From Caryophanales bacterium (GTDB lineage Bacteria > Bacillota > Bacilli > Exiguobacteriales > Exiguobacteriaceae), in contig CABJAC010000001.1 in NCBI GenBank assembly GCA_902363455.1, forward strand, positions 124,001-188,000: DNA of 64,000 bases, given 5' to 3'. The notes under the pieces are model-generated. The model ran no database searches, was not told the origin of the DNA, and saw only the letters and a list, made by a program, of their open reading frames with translations. The position numbers were made by a program, and so were the translations under genes. Shown in pieces: positions 8,466 through 15,865 of this stretch. The stretch's first letter is position 1. Every line of letters starts with the position of its first letter.

Positions 8466-10026
8466 ATTTGACGGAGCGGACGGCCTGATTGGCATTAAGT
8501 CGACCGTATCCGTATGTTTGATCGTAGCCCTTTGCACCAAGATCGACAGCGGACTGCTTTAAAATCGTTTCGACCTGTTTCGCTGTCAATGAAGGTTTTA
8601 GACTGAACAGCAGGCTCGCGACGGCCGTGACATGTGGAGCAGCCATCGACGTCCCGCTCGAATAGGCGATTTCACCGTCGTGGATGTAGCTCGGAATCAT
8701 CACACCGGGAGCGACTAAATCGAGTCCTTTTCCGTAATTTGAGAACGACGCCCGGGTGTCTTTTGAAGTGGTCGCTCCGACGGCGACGACCGACGCGAGT
8801 CGTGCCGGATAGTTGAGTGACGATTTCGCTTTGTTTCCGCTGGCGGCGACGAGGACGACATTTTTACTCTTGGCATAGGCGACTGCTTCTTCGAGTGCTT
8901 TTGACGATTCGGACAGAACGAGACTCATGTTAATGACTTTTGCCCCATTCTTAACGGCATGCAAAATACCGCGGACGACATCCGAGTTCCGTCCTTCTCC
9001 GCGATTATTCAAGACGCGGATCGGAATGATCTCGGCTTGCGGATTGATGCCGGAGATACCGAACGCGTTATTGCCGGTCGCAGCAATGATACCGGCGACA
9101 TGACTGCCGTGACCATTTTCATCCCAAGATGTTTTCGTCTTCCGGATGAAGTCGTATCCGAGGTCGGTCCGGATCCGTCCGCTGAAATCCGCGTACGTGG
9201 CGTTAATCCCCGTATCGATGACGGCGACGCGGGTTGTCCGAAGTGTTTTCGTCTGAATGTATTTCTGCATCGCCGTAAACTGGATATCGGCTCCTTTTTT
9301 CCCGTTCTGTTGTCCCGTATTGGTCAAGGACCACTGATACCGACGGAATGTATCACCGGCGCTTTGGACGGGCAGGTCATACTCGGCATAGGCGACGTTT
9401 GACGAGGCCCGGAGGCGTTTTAGGGCCGCTGCCGCCAATCGTTCGGAAGGAAATTTCAGCTGTTCGACGGCGGTCCCGGAGGTGAAGGGAAGCGGAAGCC
9501 GTTCGGCTCCTGCCGTCAAAGATTGTTTCAGGCTTCCCGGATGTTTCAACTTGACGATCAGACTCGTCGATTTGGCTGTCGAAGCAGCCGTCTTCATCGG
9601 TTGAAGCGGTGTCAGCGACCGGAGATGGATCGGCAACTTGTACGTGGCACCCGGTGTGCCTTTTAATTCGAGATACTGCTTGCCGGACCAGCTGAACGGA
9701 AAAATCAGGGCGGCATCTTTGACGGTGTAATAGTACGGATAGACTTGACGTTTTATGTAATCGGTCTGGCTCGCGAAGACGGAAGCGGAAAATGACCGCC
9801 CGGCATCAAATTCGATATGGGTCGTCTCTTTGGCATAATCTTTTGATTCAAACACCCACGTCGCTTTTCCGGAAGCATCAAACGTCCCGGTGACGGTCCG
9901 CTGTTTCGTCTTCAAGGAAATCGCGGGAAGTGTTTTGACGCTGGAAGGACTTGCTGCGTCGACAGTCGAAAAAGGAGAAGACAGGCTGGCTGTCAACAGG
10001 CTGAAACAAATTAGCGTTTTACGCAT
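8464..10026 (-). CDS. Secreted subtilisin-like serine protease (family S8)
   Basis: A 520-residue secreted protease. A signal peptide covers residues 1-24. An N-terminal region to about 225 combines a beta-rich pre-domain and an inhibitor-like propeptide (ERLPLPF to AYAEYDLP, the usual run before the mature enzyme). The catalytic domain carries Asp271 in VIDTGINATY, His306 in NGHGSHVAGI, oxyanion Asn398 in ASGNKA and Ser460 in SSGTSMAAPHV. All key residues are present, so it should be active. It ends with the family helix VETILKQSAVDLG. The start is the first ATG after an in-frame stop; its ribosome site is weakly spaced. Likely an extracellular or wall-associated protease. Confidence 0.95.
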   Translation of the reverse strand: MRKTLICFSLLTASLSSPFSTVDAASPSSVKTLPAISLKTKQRTVTGTFDASGKATWVFESKDYAKETTHIEFDAGRSFSASVFASQTDYIKRQVYPYYYTVKDAALIFPFSWSGKQYLELKGTPGATYKLPIHLRSLTPLQPMKTAASTAKSTSLIVKLKHPGSLKQSLTAGAERLPLPFTSGTAVEQLKFPSERLAAAALKRLRASSNVAYAEYDLPVQSAGDTFRRYQWSLTNTGQQNGKKGADIQFTAMQKYIQTKTLRTTRVAVIDTGINATYADFSGRIRTDLGYDFIRKTKTSWDENGHGSHVAGIIAATGNNAFGISGINPQAEIIPIRVLNNRGEGRNSDVVRGILHAVKNGAKVINMSLVLSESSKALEEAVAYAKSKNVVLVAASGNKAKSSLNYPARLASVVAVGATTSKDTRASFSNYGKGLDLVAPGVMIPSYIHDGEIAYSSGTSMAAPHVTAVASLLFSLKPSLTAKQVETILKQSAVDLGAKGYDQTYGYGRLNANQAVRSVK

Positions 10027-10184
10027 AGGACATCACAATCCTTTTCTACAGGTTAAAAAAGCTCTATTTCCTATTATGGGTTGTTTTGGTCGAAGGCTCA
10101 AGAAAAGAATGTACTGGTGTAATTTGTCGATATTGTTTAAAATTTAGGTATCCTTTTTTAAGAAATGGAGCTGGACTTTACATA

Positions 10185-11618
10185 ATGAGAAAAATAGGGA
10201 TTTTACTGCTCGTGAGCAGTTTCTTGATAGGGTGGATGCCGCCTGTTCAAGCCGAAACGAATTGGGATGTCACGGCGAGCGGCGAGAATCCGTATACGCT
10301 GTCGTTCACAGGAAGTGGAACGGTGACGGTCACGTCCGATGTCGAGTTATCGTCGGAGACGGATCTGACGGAACCGATTGACATCGAACAGACACCGACG
10401 GTTGATTTTGAGGCAGCGACTGCCCCACATGTCACCGTCACGGAAGAACAAACGGGAAAAGCAGTAGCACTCGTTTTCGGGCAGGCACCGGAAGACAAGA
10501 CGGAAGAACCGGCTGTTCCGCAAGAAAAGCCGCCGGTCACGACGGACGATACACCGGCTGTTCCGAAAGAAACGAAGAAAGTGCAAGTGAAACAAACGCC
10601 GGTTAAAAAACCGGACGCCGTCACCCAGTCGACGGGTCCATCAATCGGATCGATCAACGGAACCGTCTGGTACGATCAAAATGAAGACGGGATCCGGCAA
10701 GAGACGGAGCCGTTGCTTGACGACGTCAATGTCTTTTTGATGAATCCGAATCATGATGTCTTGGAAGCAGCCATCACGTCCAAAGGCCGGTACACGTTTT
10801 CGTCCGTCCAACCGGGGACGTATCTCGTCAAAATCGACGGATATGAAATCGGGCTGTATACGTTTACGAAGAAACAGCAAGGCGACGACCGGATGCTTGA
10901 CTCGGACGTTGATCAGTATGGCGGAACGGGTATCACGATGAAGAATCGTGACGTCGTGCTGGATGCCGGGATGACGGAAGGCAACGAAGACATCGCTGAG
11001 TCTCACTTCCTGACGGTGACGAACTTCATTGACGAAGACCACAATCAGTTGCCGGAAATGAACGAATCGTCGGTCCGTGCGACTTACAGCTTGCTCGATA
11101 CGATGACGGGAGAAGTTCTGCCGGCAGAAACGGTGGAAGCGGAAACGGCATTGAACCGTGAAGTGCCGCTTGGTACATACATCTTAAAAATCGAGCTGCC
11201 CGCCGGTTACCGTGCGCGGGCAATCCACCAAGCAAACTACGACAGTCTGGAAGCAGAAGACGGCAGTGTGATGGAACAGTATGAACAATTCGTCAAAGGC
11301 TTGAAGCGGACGCCATCGGACGCTGTTCTTGACCTGACGCAAAACCGTCAAGGGACGGTCGTCGTCGTGGAAGTCGAAGCGGAAGCCGTCGCACCGACGG
11401 TCAAGCCAAAACCAAAACCGGTCGAACAACCAAAACCGGTACAGGTGACCAAATCAACAAACGTGTCACCGGCTGAGAAGAGTACCGCACAGTCGAAAAC
11501 ACCACCACGGGTAGAACGGTTACCACAAGCCGGCGAAGAAGAACCGTTCCCGTACGCGATGGCCGGAACAGGTCTTGCCACAGTCGGACTATGGTTGCTC
11601 ATGCGACGGGGTGCGTGA
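10185..11618 (+). CDS. Surface protein with an SdrD_B-like domain and LPQAG anchor
   Basis: A 477-residue wall-anchored protein. The start is ATG 10185, giving the signal peptide MRKIGILLLVSSFLIGWMPP, cut near VQA; a GGAG site is upstream at a long spacing. Order: a Thr/Glu/Val-rich stalk; a Pro/Lys linker; an SdrD_B-type calcium-binding beta domain (SINGTVWYDQNEDGIRQETE to VVLDAGM, about residues 150-265) with the Asp/Asn loop DQNEDG; a second beta domain; a Lys-Pro repeat linker; and the sorting signal RLPQAGEEE, then a hydrophobic helix and MRRGA. LPQAG has Ala in place of Thr. The same domain type fills the giant protein at 56134. A sortase should anchor it. Confidence 0.85.
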   Translation: MRKIGILLLVSSFLIGWMPPVQAETNWDVTASGENPYTLSFTGSGTVTVTSDVELSSETDLTEPIDIEQTPTVDFEAATAPHVTVTEEQTGKAVALVFGQAPEDKTEEPAVPQEKPPVTTDDTPAVPKETKKVQVKQTPVKKPDAVTQSTGPSIGSINGTVWYDQNEDGIRQETEPLLDDVNVFLMNPNHDVLEAAITSKGRYTFSSVQPGTYLVKIDGYEIGLYTFTKKQQGDDRMLDSDVDQYGGTGITMKNRDVVLDAGMTEGNEDIAESHFLTVTNFIDEDHNQLPEMNESSVRATYSLLDTMTGEVLPAETVEAETALNREVPLGTYILKIELPAGYRARAIHQANYDSLEAEDGSVMEQYEQFVKGLKRTPSDAVLDLTQNRQGTVVVVEVEAEAVAPTVKPKPKPVEQPKPVQVTKSTNVSPAEKSTAQSKTPPRVERLPQAGEEEPFPYAMAGTGLATVGLWLLMRRGA

Positions 11619-11702
11619 CAGAATATAGAATCTTGGCTTTAGCAGGGAATGGATGTAAAAAAGAATCTCTCTTTTCTTCACCTGTTTTTTCATGAGCGAC
11701 AC

Positions 11703-11752
11703 AAGACCCGATTTTCTTCCGATACAGGCAGAGAGTCGGGTTTTATTTGTTT
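11703..11752 (+). terminator. Weak terminator-like hairpin, diverged copy of part of the repeat element
   Basis: ACCCGA and TCGGGT flank a 25-base loop and are followed by a T-rich tract. The sequence (ACACAAGACCCG, GGCAGAGA, CGGGTTTT, TTTGT) is clearly related to the centre of the repeat at 11777-11920. It may end transcription of the LPQAG gene. Confidence 0.4.
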
Positions 11753-11776
11753 TCAACGGATCTGGCTCGATAAGGA

Positions 11777-11920
11777 ATCCCTCGTTCTTTCACGCGCTTT
11801 CCTCAGGCGAGACACAAGCCAGTTTCCCTGCCTGCAGGCAGAGAACCGGGTCTTGTTTGTCTCTGACAGCGCAAGCAAGCTTGAACCTTTTCCTGTAGGA
11901 GTCGCGTGAGAACGAGTGAT
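11777..11920 (+). repeat. Palindrome-ended intergenic repeat element, copy 1
   Basis: A non-coding element of about 144 bases closed by a near-perfect terminal inverted repeat, ATCCCTCGTTCT(tt)CACGCG / CGCGTGAGAACGAGTGAT. Inside are CTTTCCTCAGGCGAG near the left end and CCTTTTCCTGTAGGAGTCG near the right end. The inner sequence matches copy 2 in reverse orientation, but the terminal stems differ and still pair. From memory it resembles a dispersed palindromic repeat common in Bacillales genomes. It likely folds as an RNA or DNA hairpin and has no coding capacity. Confidence 0.6.
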
Positions 11921-12014
11921 TCGTTTTTTGATGCAAATCGGAATACTACAGCCAAATAGATGATGTGTTCACGAAAAAAAGCAGAACGCATTCGACGGAC
12001 ACAGGACAGAGATG

Positions 12015-12138
12015 CATCCTCGACTCCTACGGGAAAAGGAAGCGCGGTCAGCGCTTTCGTCAGGGATAAGTAAGACCCGGCAAGACGCATGTCATGCGGG
12101 TTGTCGCGGCTTACTCCCGCCCGTGGAAAGCGAGGATG
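12015..12138 (-). repeat. Palindrome-ended intergenic repeat element, copy 2 (opposite orientation)
   Basis: CATCCTCG and CGAGGATG form the ends. Read on the minus strand it has CTTTCCACGGGCGGGAG near one end and CCTTTTCCCGTAGGAGTCG near the other, matching copy 1 with few changes. Internal hairpins include GACCCGGCAAGACGCATG...CATGCGGGTTGTC. It lies 94 bases from copy 1 and just upstream of the HTH-gene promoter. Confidence 0.6.
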
Positions 12139-12177
12139 GCAGAACCGTCCGTTTGGATCGACACAAGCAAAAGTGAT

Positions 12178-12218
12178 GTGTGTCGTCTTTGACACACACG
12201 CACACACATGTGTATAAT
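12178..12218 (+). promoter_or_regulatory. Consensus sigma-A promoter with overlapping palindromic operators
   Basis: TTGACA (12189-12194) and TATAAT (12213-12218) are both perfect, 18 bases apart. The inverted repeat GTGTGTC-6-GACACAC (12178-12197) covers the -35, and the palindrome ACACATGTGT (12204-12213) abuts the -10. The downstream gene encodes an HTH protein, so autoregulation is likely. Confidence 0.8.
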
Positions 12219-12252
12219 GAGAATAACCAATCCAAAGAAATGAGGGATGAAC

Positions 12253-12681
12253 ATGTTGACGACAAAACAAATCAGTGAATTGCTGCGCGTCTCCGAGGAA
12301 ACGGTCCGCCGCTGGATCCGCACCGGGGAATTACATGCGGAACAGGATGGAAAAGGGTATTTGGTCGATGAGCTGGCGCTAAAACGTCTGGTCGATGAAA
12401 AATCACAGATTCCGGGTACAGCGATGAACAAGATTTTACCGATCATCAATGACATGTTTGGTCCGGAAGCGGCAAAGTTCGCCAAGTCGAACCTGTTTGA
12501 TCCGCTCCGTCAATCGATGGATCAGGCAGTCCCGAATCAGGAAACGAACTCGGAATCCATCGCGGAGGAACTCACTCAGCTGAAACGGAAAAAACGCCGT
12601 TTGGAACTTGAACATGAGTTGAAGTTGTTGGAAATCGAAGAAAAAATCGCGCGTCTTGAACAACGCATGAAACAGATCTAA
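12253..12681 (+). CDS. Helix-turn-helix (excisionase/MerR-like) protein with C-terminal coiled coil
   Basis: A 142-residue DNA-binding protein. ATG 12253 is six bases after GAGGG; the ATG at 12247 is too close. The N-terminal 45 residues form a MerR/excisionase-type winged HTH (LTTKQISELLRVSEETVRRWIRTGEL, then GYLVDE). A middle helical region follows, and from about residue 100 a strongly charged coiled coil (KRKKRRLELEHELKLLEIEEKIARLEQR) for dimer or higher assembly. The whole reads as a repressor-like regulator rather than a phage excisionase. The palindromes over its own promoter suggest autorepression. No other target is visible. Confidence 0.75.
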   Translation: MLTTKQISELLRVSEETVRRWIRTGELHAEQDGKGYLVDELALKRLVDEKSQIPGTAMNKILPIINDMFGPEAAKFAKSNLFDPLRQSMDQAVPNQETNSESIAEELTQLKRKKRRLELEHELKLLEIEEKIARLEQRMKQI

Positions 12682-12743
12682 AAAAACATCCGTTGCCCAC
12701 CTGCTCCTCTACCGGAACGGGCGTCTGCAACGGATGTTTTTTT
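12680..12743. terminator. Bidirectional terminator
   Basis: AAAAAACATCCGTTGC and GCAACGGATGTTTTTTT form a 16-bp stem. It serves the HTH gene and the convergent small membrane gene. Confidence 0.92.
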
Positions 12744-12748
12744 ATGCC

Positions 12749-12991
12749 TCAAGAGACAGTCGGCGGTTTCGCCTGCTGTTTCTTTTTTTTACGCCAAAAC
12801 CAATAGCCGAGCCCGAGTGTGATCGGAATGGCGGCAAGGTAGGGATTGGCTTCTAAATAACTGATGATCTCAAACAACGCGAACCATCCCGAGAACAAAC
12901 CAAGGATGAGTAAAATCGTCCGAATTACTTCAGGAAGCCGGCGGATACGATACGCGAAGAGGCAGATGAGACTAAAAATGATGATCGCCAT
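12749..12991 (-). CDS. Small membrane protein of unknown function
   Basis: An 80-residue protein. I use ATG 12991, seven bases after AGGAGG; the ATG at 12997 is only one base from the site. Three hydrophobic segments are visible: residues 1-14, about 23-45 (TILLILGLFSGWFALFEIISYL) and 51-66 (YLAAIPITLGLGYWFW), then a basic tail RKKKKQQAK. It resembles small YqhA/YtpI-type membrane proteins only in general character. No function can be assigned. Confidence 0.65.
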   Translation of the reverse strand: MAIIIFSLICLFAYRIRRLPEVIRTILLILGLFSGWFALFEIISYLEANPYLAAIPITLGLGYWFWRKKKKQQAKPPTVS

Positions 12992-13107
12992 GTGCATTCC
13001 TCCTCTTTCGTAATTCAGTATAGCGTATCCAAAGAGCTTTTTCGATGCACAAATCTTCCGTGCTCCCGTATAGTAGAGACAGAGAAAACGATAAGGGACG
13101 TGATGAG

Positions 13108-14349
13108 GTGCAGGTAACGGTAATTGGAACAGGGTACGTCGGGCTCGTGACGGCGATTGGACTCGCGGAAAACGGACACGAGGTCATCTGTGTCGATTTA
13201 AACGCCGAACGGATGGAACAATTGACGAAAGGAATCCCGCCGATCACGGAACAGGGAATCGAAGAAGCATTGCAGGCGAATGCGGCACGGATGACGTTTA
13301 CGACCGTCTATCCGGAGTCGGATTTGTATCTGGTCGCGGTCGGGACACCGGAACGGGCGGACGGGAGTTGTGATTTGACGGCAGTCGAAGCCGTCGTCGC
13401 ACAAATCAGCCGCTTGAATCCGGAAGCGAACGTTGTCTTGAAGTCAACGGTTCCGCCCGGCACGACGGAACGGCTCCAGCAGAGCTATCCGGAGCTGCGG
13501 TTTGCGATGGTTCCGGAATTTCTCCGGGAAGGGACGGCACTTGCCGATAACCGGGCCCCGAGCCGGCTTGTCATCGGCACGCGGGATCACATGCTTGCTG
13601 AGCGGCTCGAAACATTGTTTTTGACGACGGCACCGGTCGTTCAGGTCGATCCGACGACAGCCGAGCTGACGAAATACGCGGCGAACAGTTTTTTAGCCGT
13701 CAAAATCAGCTTCATCAATGAAATCGCCCGTCTCGCGGACGCGGTCGGCGCGGATGTCGCCGAAGTCGCGCACGGGATTGGTCTTGATCCGCGAATTGGA
13801 CCGGCCTTCTTACGGGCGGGTGCCGGTTACGGCGGTTCGTGTTTCCCGAAAGACATCGCTGCCTTGACGGCACTGGCGAAAACATATGAGACACCGCTTC
13901 ACGTCATCGAAGGCGCGGATAAGACGAACGAGGCACAACTCGATTACGTCCTGCAAAAAATCCGTCCGGTCAAAGGGCAACGGATCGCCCTGCTGGGTCT
14001 TGCCTTTAAACCGGGAACGGATGATTTACGGGATGCACCGGCGTTACGTCTCGCGGAACGTCTGGAAGCGCTCGGGGTCCATATCACGGGATACGACCCT
14101 GCAGCGAAGACATTGCTGGATCAAAAACCGACACTGGACGAAGCGATTGCCGAAGCGGACGCCGCCGTCATCATGACTGAGTGGGACGAGATGAAACAGC
14201 TTGAACCGGAGCGGTTGCAACGCCTCATGCGGACACCTCGTCTAATCGACGGACGCAACTGTTGGGCATATGCCGACCGTCCGCACGGCGTGGAATATGA
14301 AGGCATCGGCCGTTACAACCAAACATTTACGAACAATCAGATTCGTTGA
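13108..14349 (+). CDS. ugd: UDP-glucose 6-dehydrogenase
   Basis: A 413-residue enzyme that oxidises UDP-glucose twice with NAD+ to UDP-glucuronate, a precursor of acidic wall or capsule polymers. GTG 13108 is used because the Rossmann motif VTVIGTGYVGLV begins four residues later, as in the family; upstream codons are out of place. The central domain carries the catalytic Cys245 in GGSCFPKD, and the C-terminal domain has GLAFKPGTDDLRDAPAL. Length and motifs are complete. Its substrate comes from the GalU product (37691). GDP-mannose dehydrogenase is an alternative, but the motif set fits UDP-glucose better. A terminator follows. Confidence 0.9.
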   Translation: MQVTVIGTGYVGLVTAIGLAENGHEVICVDLNAERMEQLTKGIPPITEQGIEEALQANAARMTFTTVYPESDLYLVAVGTPERADGSCDLTAVEAVVAQISRLNPEANVVLKSTVPPGTTERLQQSYPELRFAMVPEFLREGTALADNRAPSRLVIGTRDHMLAERLETLFLTTAPVVQVDPTTAELTKYAANSFLAVKISFINEIARLADAVGADVAEVAHGIGLDPRIGPAFLRAGAGYGGSCFPKDIAALTALAKTYETPLHVIEGADKTNEAQLDYVLQKIRPVKGQRIALLGLAFKPGTDDLRDAPALRLAERLEALGVHITGYDPAAKTLLDQKPTLDEAIAEADAAVIMTEWDEMKQLEPERLQRLMRTPRLIDGRNCWAYADRPHGVEYEGIGRYNQTFTNNQIR

Positions 14350-14356
14350 CCTGTCA

Positions 14357-14398
14357 TATAGGGTGGAACCGTTTGCCGGTTTCACTCTATTTTTTTTG
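14357..14398 (+). terminator. Rho-independent terminator
   Basis: ATAGGGTGGAACCG and CGGTTTCACTCTAT form a stem with a short loop, followed by eight T. It ends the dehydrogenase gene 16 bases before the next start. Confidence 0.92.
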
Positions 14399-14414
14399 AC
14401 GGAGGAGCGGACAG

Positions 14415-14828
14415 ATGAACATCGACTACTTTGCAGTTTTACCGAGCGGACCTAAAGGTGCGTTGCAGACACATTGTTTAACGAATGGACCAATCGATGC
14501 TCGACGGGATGAAGACTGGGAACGGGCTGTGCATTACGGAGCGGGTGTGATTCGGGTCCGGGACGCTGGAATCGAGCTGCGGATTCCGATCGAGTTCGGA
14601 TTTGGCTACGTCCTGCAATACTTCAAACATTTTTTAGAAGCGGAACAACAAGAGCGGACGGTCCGGGAACGCCTGCAGGCCCAACTCGACTGGATTGGCC
14701 GTGCCTTGCCGGTGCAACTGCGGCAGGCGGGCAAGCAGATTCTCCTTGAAGGCGAAACGACACATCGTTTTCCGCGGACACCGTTTCTCGAAGCGCTGCG
14801 GCACACGATGAAGCGGAGTATCATCTAA
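14415..14828 (+). CDS. Conserved-looking hypothetical protein
   Basis: A 137-residue protein with an excellent GGAGGAG site before ATG 14415. There is no signal peptide or membrane segment, and it is rich in Arg, Glu and Gln. A predicted beta-rich start (DYFAVLPSGPKG, GVIRVRDAGIELRIPIE) is followed by a helical half (FLEAEQQERTVRERLQAQLDWIGRALPVQLRQ). Codon use matches its neighbours, so it is probably a real gene. I recognise no family. It lies downstream of the dehydrogenase terminator; a possible weak hairpin with AGGATGA/TCATCCT follows. Confidence 0.6.
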   Translation: MNIDYFAVLPSGPKGALQTHCLTNGPIDARRDEDWERAVHYGAGVIRVRDAGIELRIPIEFGFGYVLQYFKHFLEAEQQERTVRERLQAQLDWIGRALPVQLRQAGKQILLEGETTHRFPRTPFLEALRHTMKRSII

Positions 14829-15002
14829 AAATAGGATGAATGAGAAGCATCATCATCCTGATCAGTGATTTTTTAAGTTCATACCATTCCTGTCATCTTG
14901 ACGTACTACTACATAAAAAGCACTCCTTATATGAAGGGAGACATCATATGTTAACGACGTCTTGATGAGAACGATACGTCCATCACGGAATCCTCATAGA
15001 AA

Positions 15003-15048
15003 AATGACCTGTTCTTTTGCGTTCAGCAAAGATCAGGTCGTTTTTTGC
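15003..15048 (+). terminator. Rho-independent terminator without an obvious gene
   Basis: The stem ACCTGTTCTTTTGC / GCAAAGATCAGGT is followed by CGTTTTTTGC. There is a preceding A-run. It may end an unannotated small RNA or read-through from the left. Confidence 0.75.
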
Positions 15049-15434
15049 TTTGTCAAATTACTACATATGGACGAGTAGAAACACATGAAACTGTATTTCA
15101 TTTTAGTATCACGGTATATCGATAAAAGAAGAAACAACTTTTTGTGGGTATAAAGACCTATTGTGCTACTTGTTTTGAAAAAATCTTAAAAAAAAGTGAC
15201 GGCTAAGATTTTATTAAATCGACCTTTTTTCAAAAACAGAGTGACTAGTACGAAATTAGATTGTAATTTTTCATAAAAAAAAGATTCGACAAACAAATCG
15301 ATTCTCGTGTCGGGTTTTGTCGAAAAGGCTTACATTTTTAAAATGTGGTAAATCAAAAATTCAATTAACAGTATTCACCATGTAAAAAATTTTACTTGTG
15401 TCCATAAGATTGCATTTTTATTACAAAATAAGGG

Positions 15435-15463
15435 TTGTTGATTTCTGATTCTTTCGGTATATT
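15435..15463 (+). promoter_or_regulatory. Candidate promoter of the S-layer gene
   Basis: TTGTTG (15435-15440) and TATATT (15458-15463) are 17 bases apart. The start would lie near 15470, about 395 bases before the ATG. Confidence 0.5.
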
Positions 15464-15865
15464 TATTCTTGTAGGTCGAGACAACTGGTAAACAGTGGGA
15501 TTAACCTGCAAATTCAAGAAAAGCGATTTTCTTTGTTAAATCGTTAAACATTGGAGTATCGGGTGTCGATAAGGTATATGGAATGACGATTACATAAAGA
15601 ACAGATGGATCAGGTGAAATGAGTATTCTAATTATTACCTATTTTGTCTCGTGATTTCTATTCGTCAGGACATGCATCTTTTTTCCTTTATCTGACTTGG
15701 ATTTGAAATACAATCGAAATGTTTAGCATCAACCGAGCACGACGATTTCCATTGTATGGATAGGAAAAGAATAGAAGAAGGAAATCCTGAAGTTTGTCTT
15801 TTGTCTTTTATTGGAGACAAGTCGTCAAAACAACTAGCAGTTTATCTAAGGGAGGATTTTTACAC

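Larger units (their letters stand above)
14829..15865 (+). other. Long AT-rich region upstream of the S-layer gene
   Basis: No convincing gene is present in these 1037 bases. It holds a strong terminator (15003-15048) that does not belong to any gene I can see, a hairpin TTCGACAAA / TTTTGTCGAA near 15290-15335, and a promoter candidate at 15435-15463. If that promoter is used, the S-layer mRNA has an untranslated leader of nearly 400 bases, as is common for abundant S-layer transcripts. A small RNA ending at 15048 is possible but unproven. Confidence 0.5.

Noticed and set aside
10247-11602. Several minus-strand frames inside the LPQAG surface gene
   Set aside because: They are reverse shadows of Thr/Val/Glu-rich codons and lack start signals.
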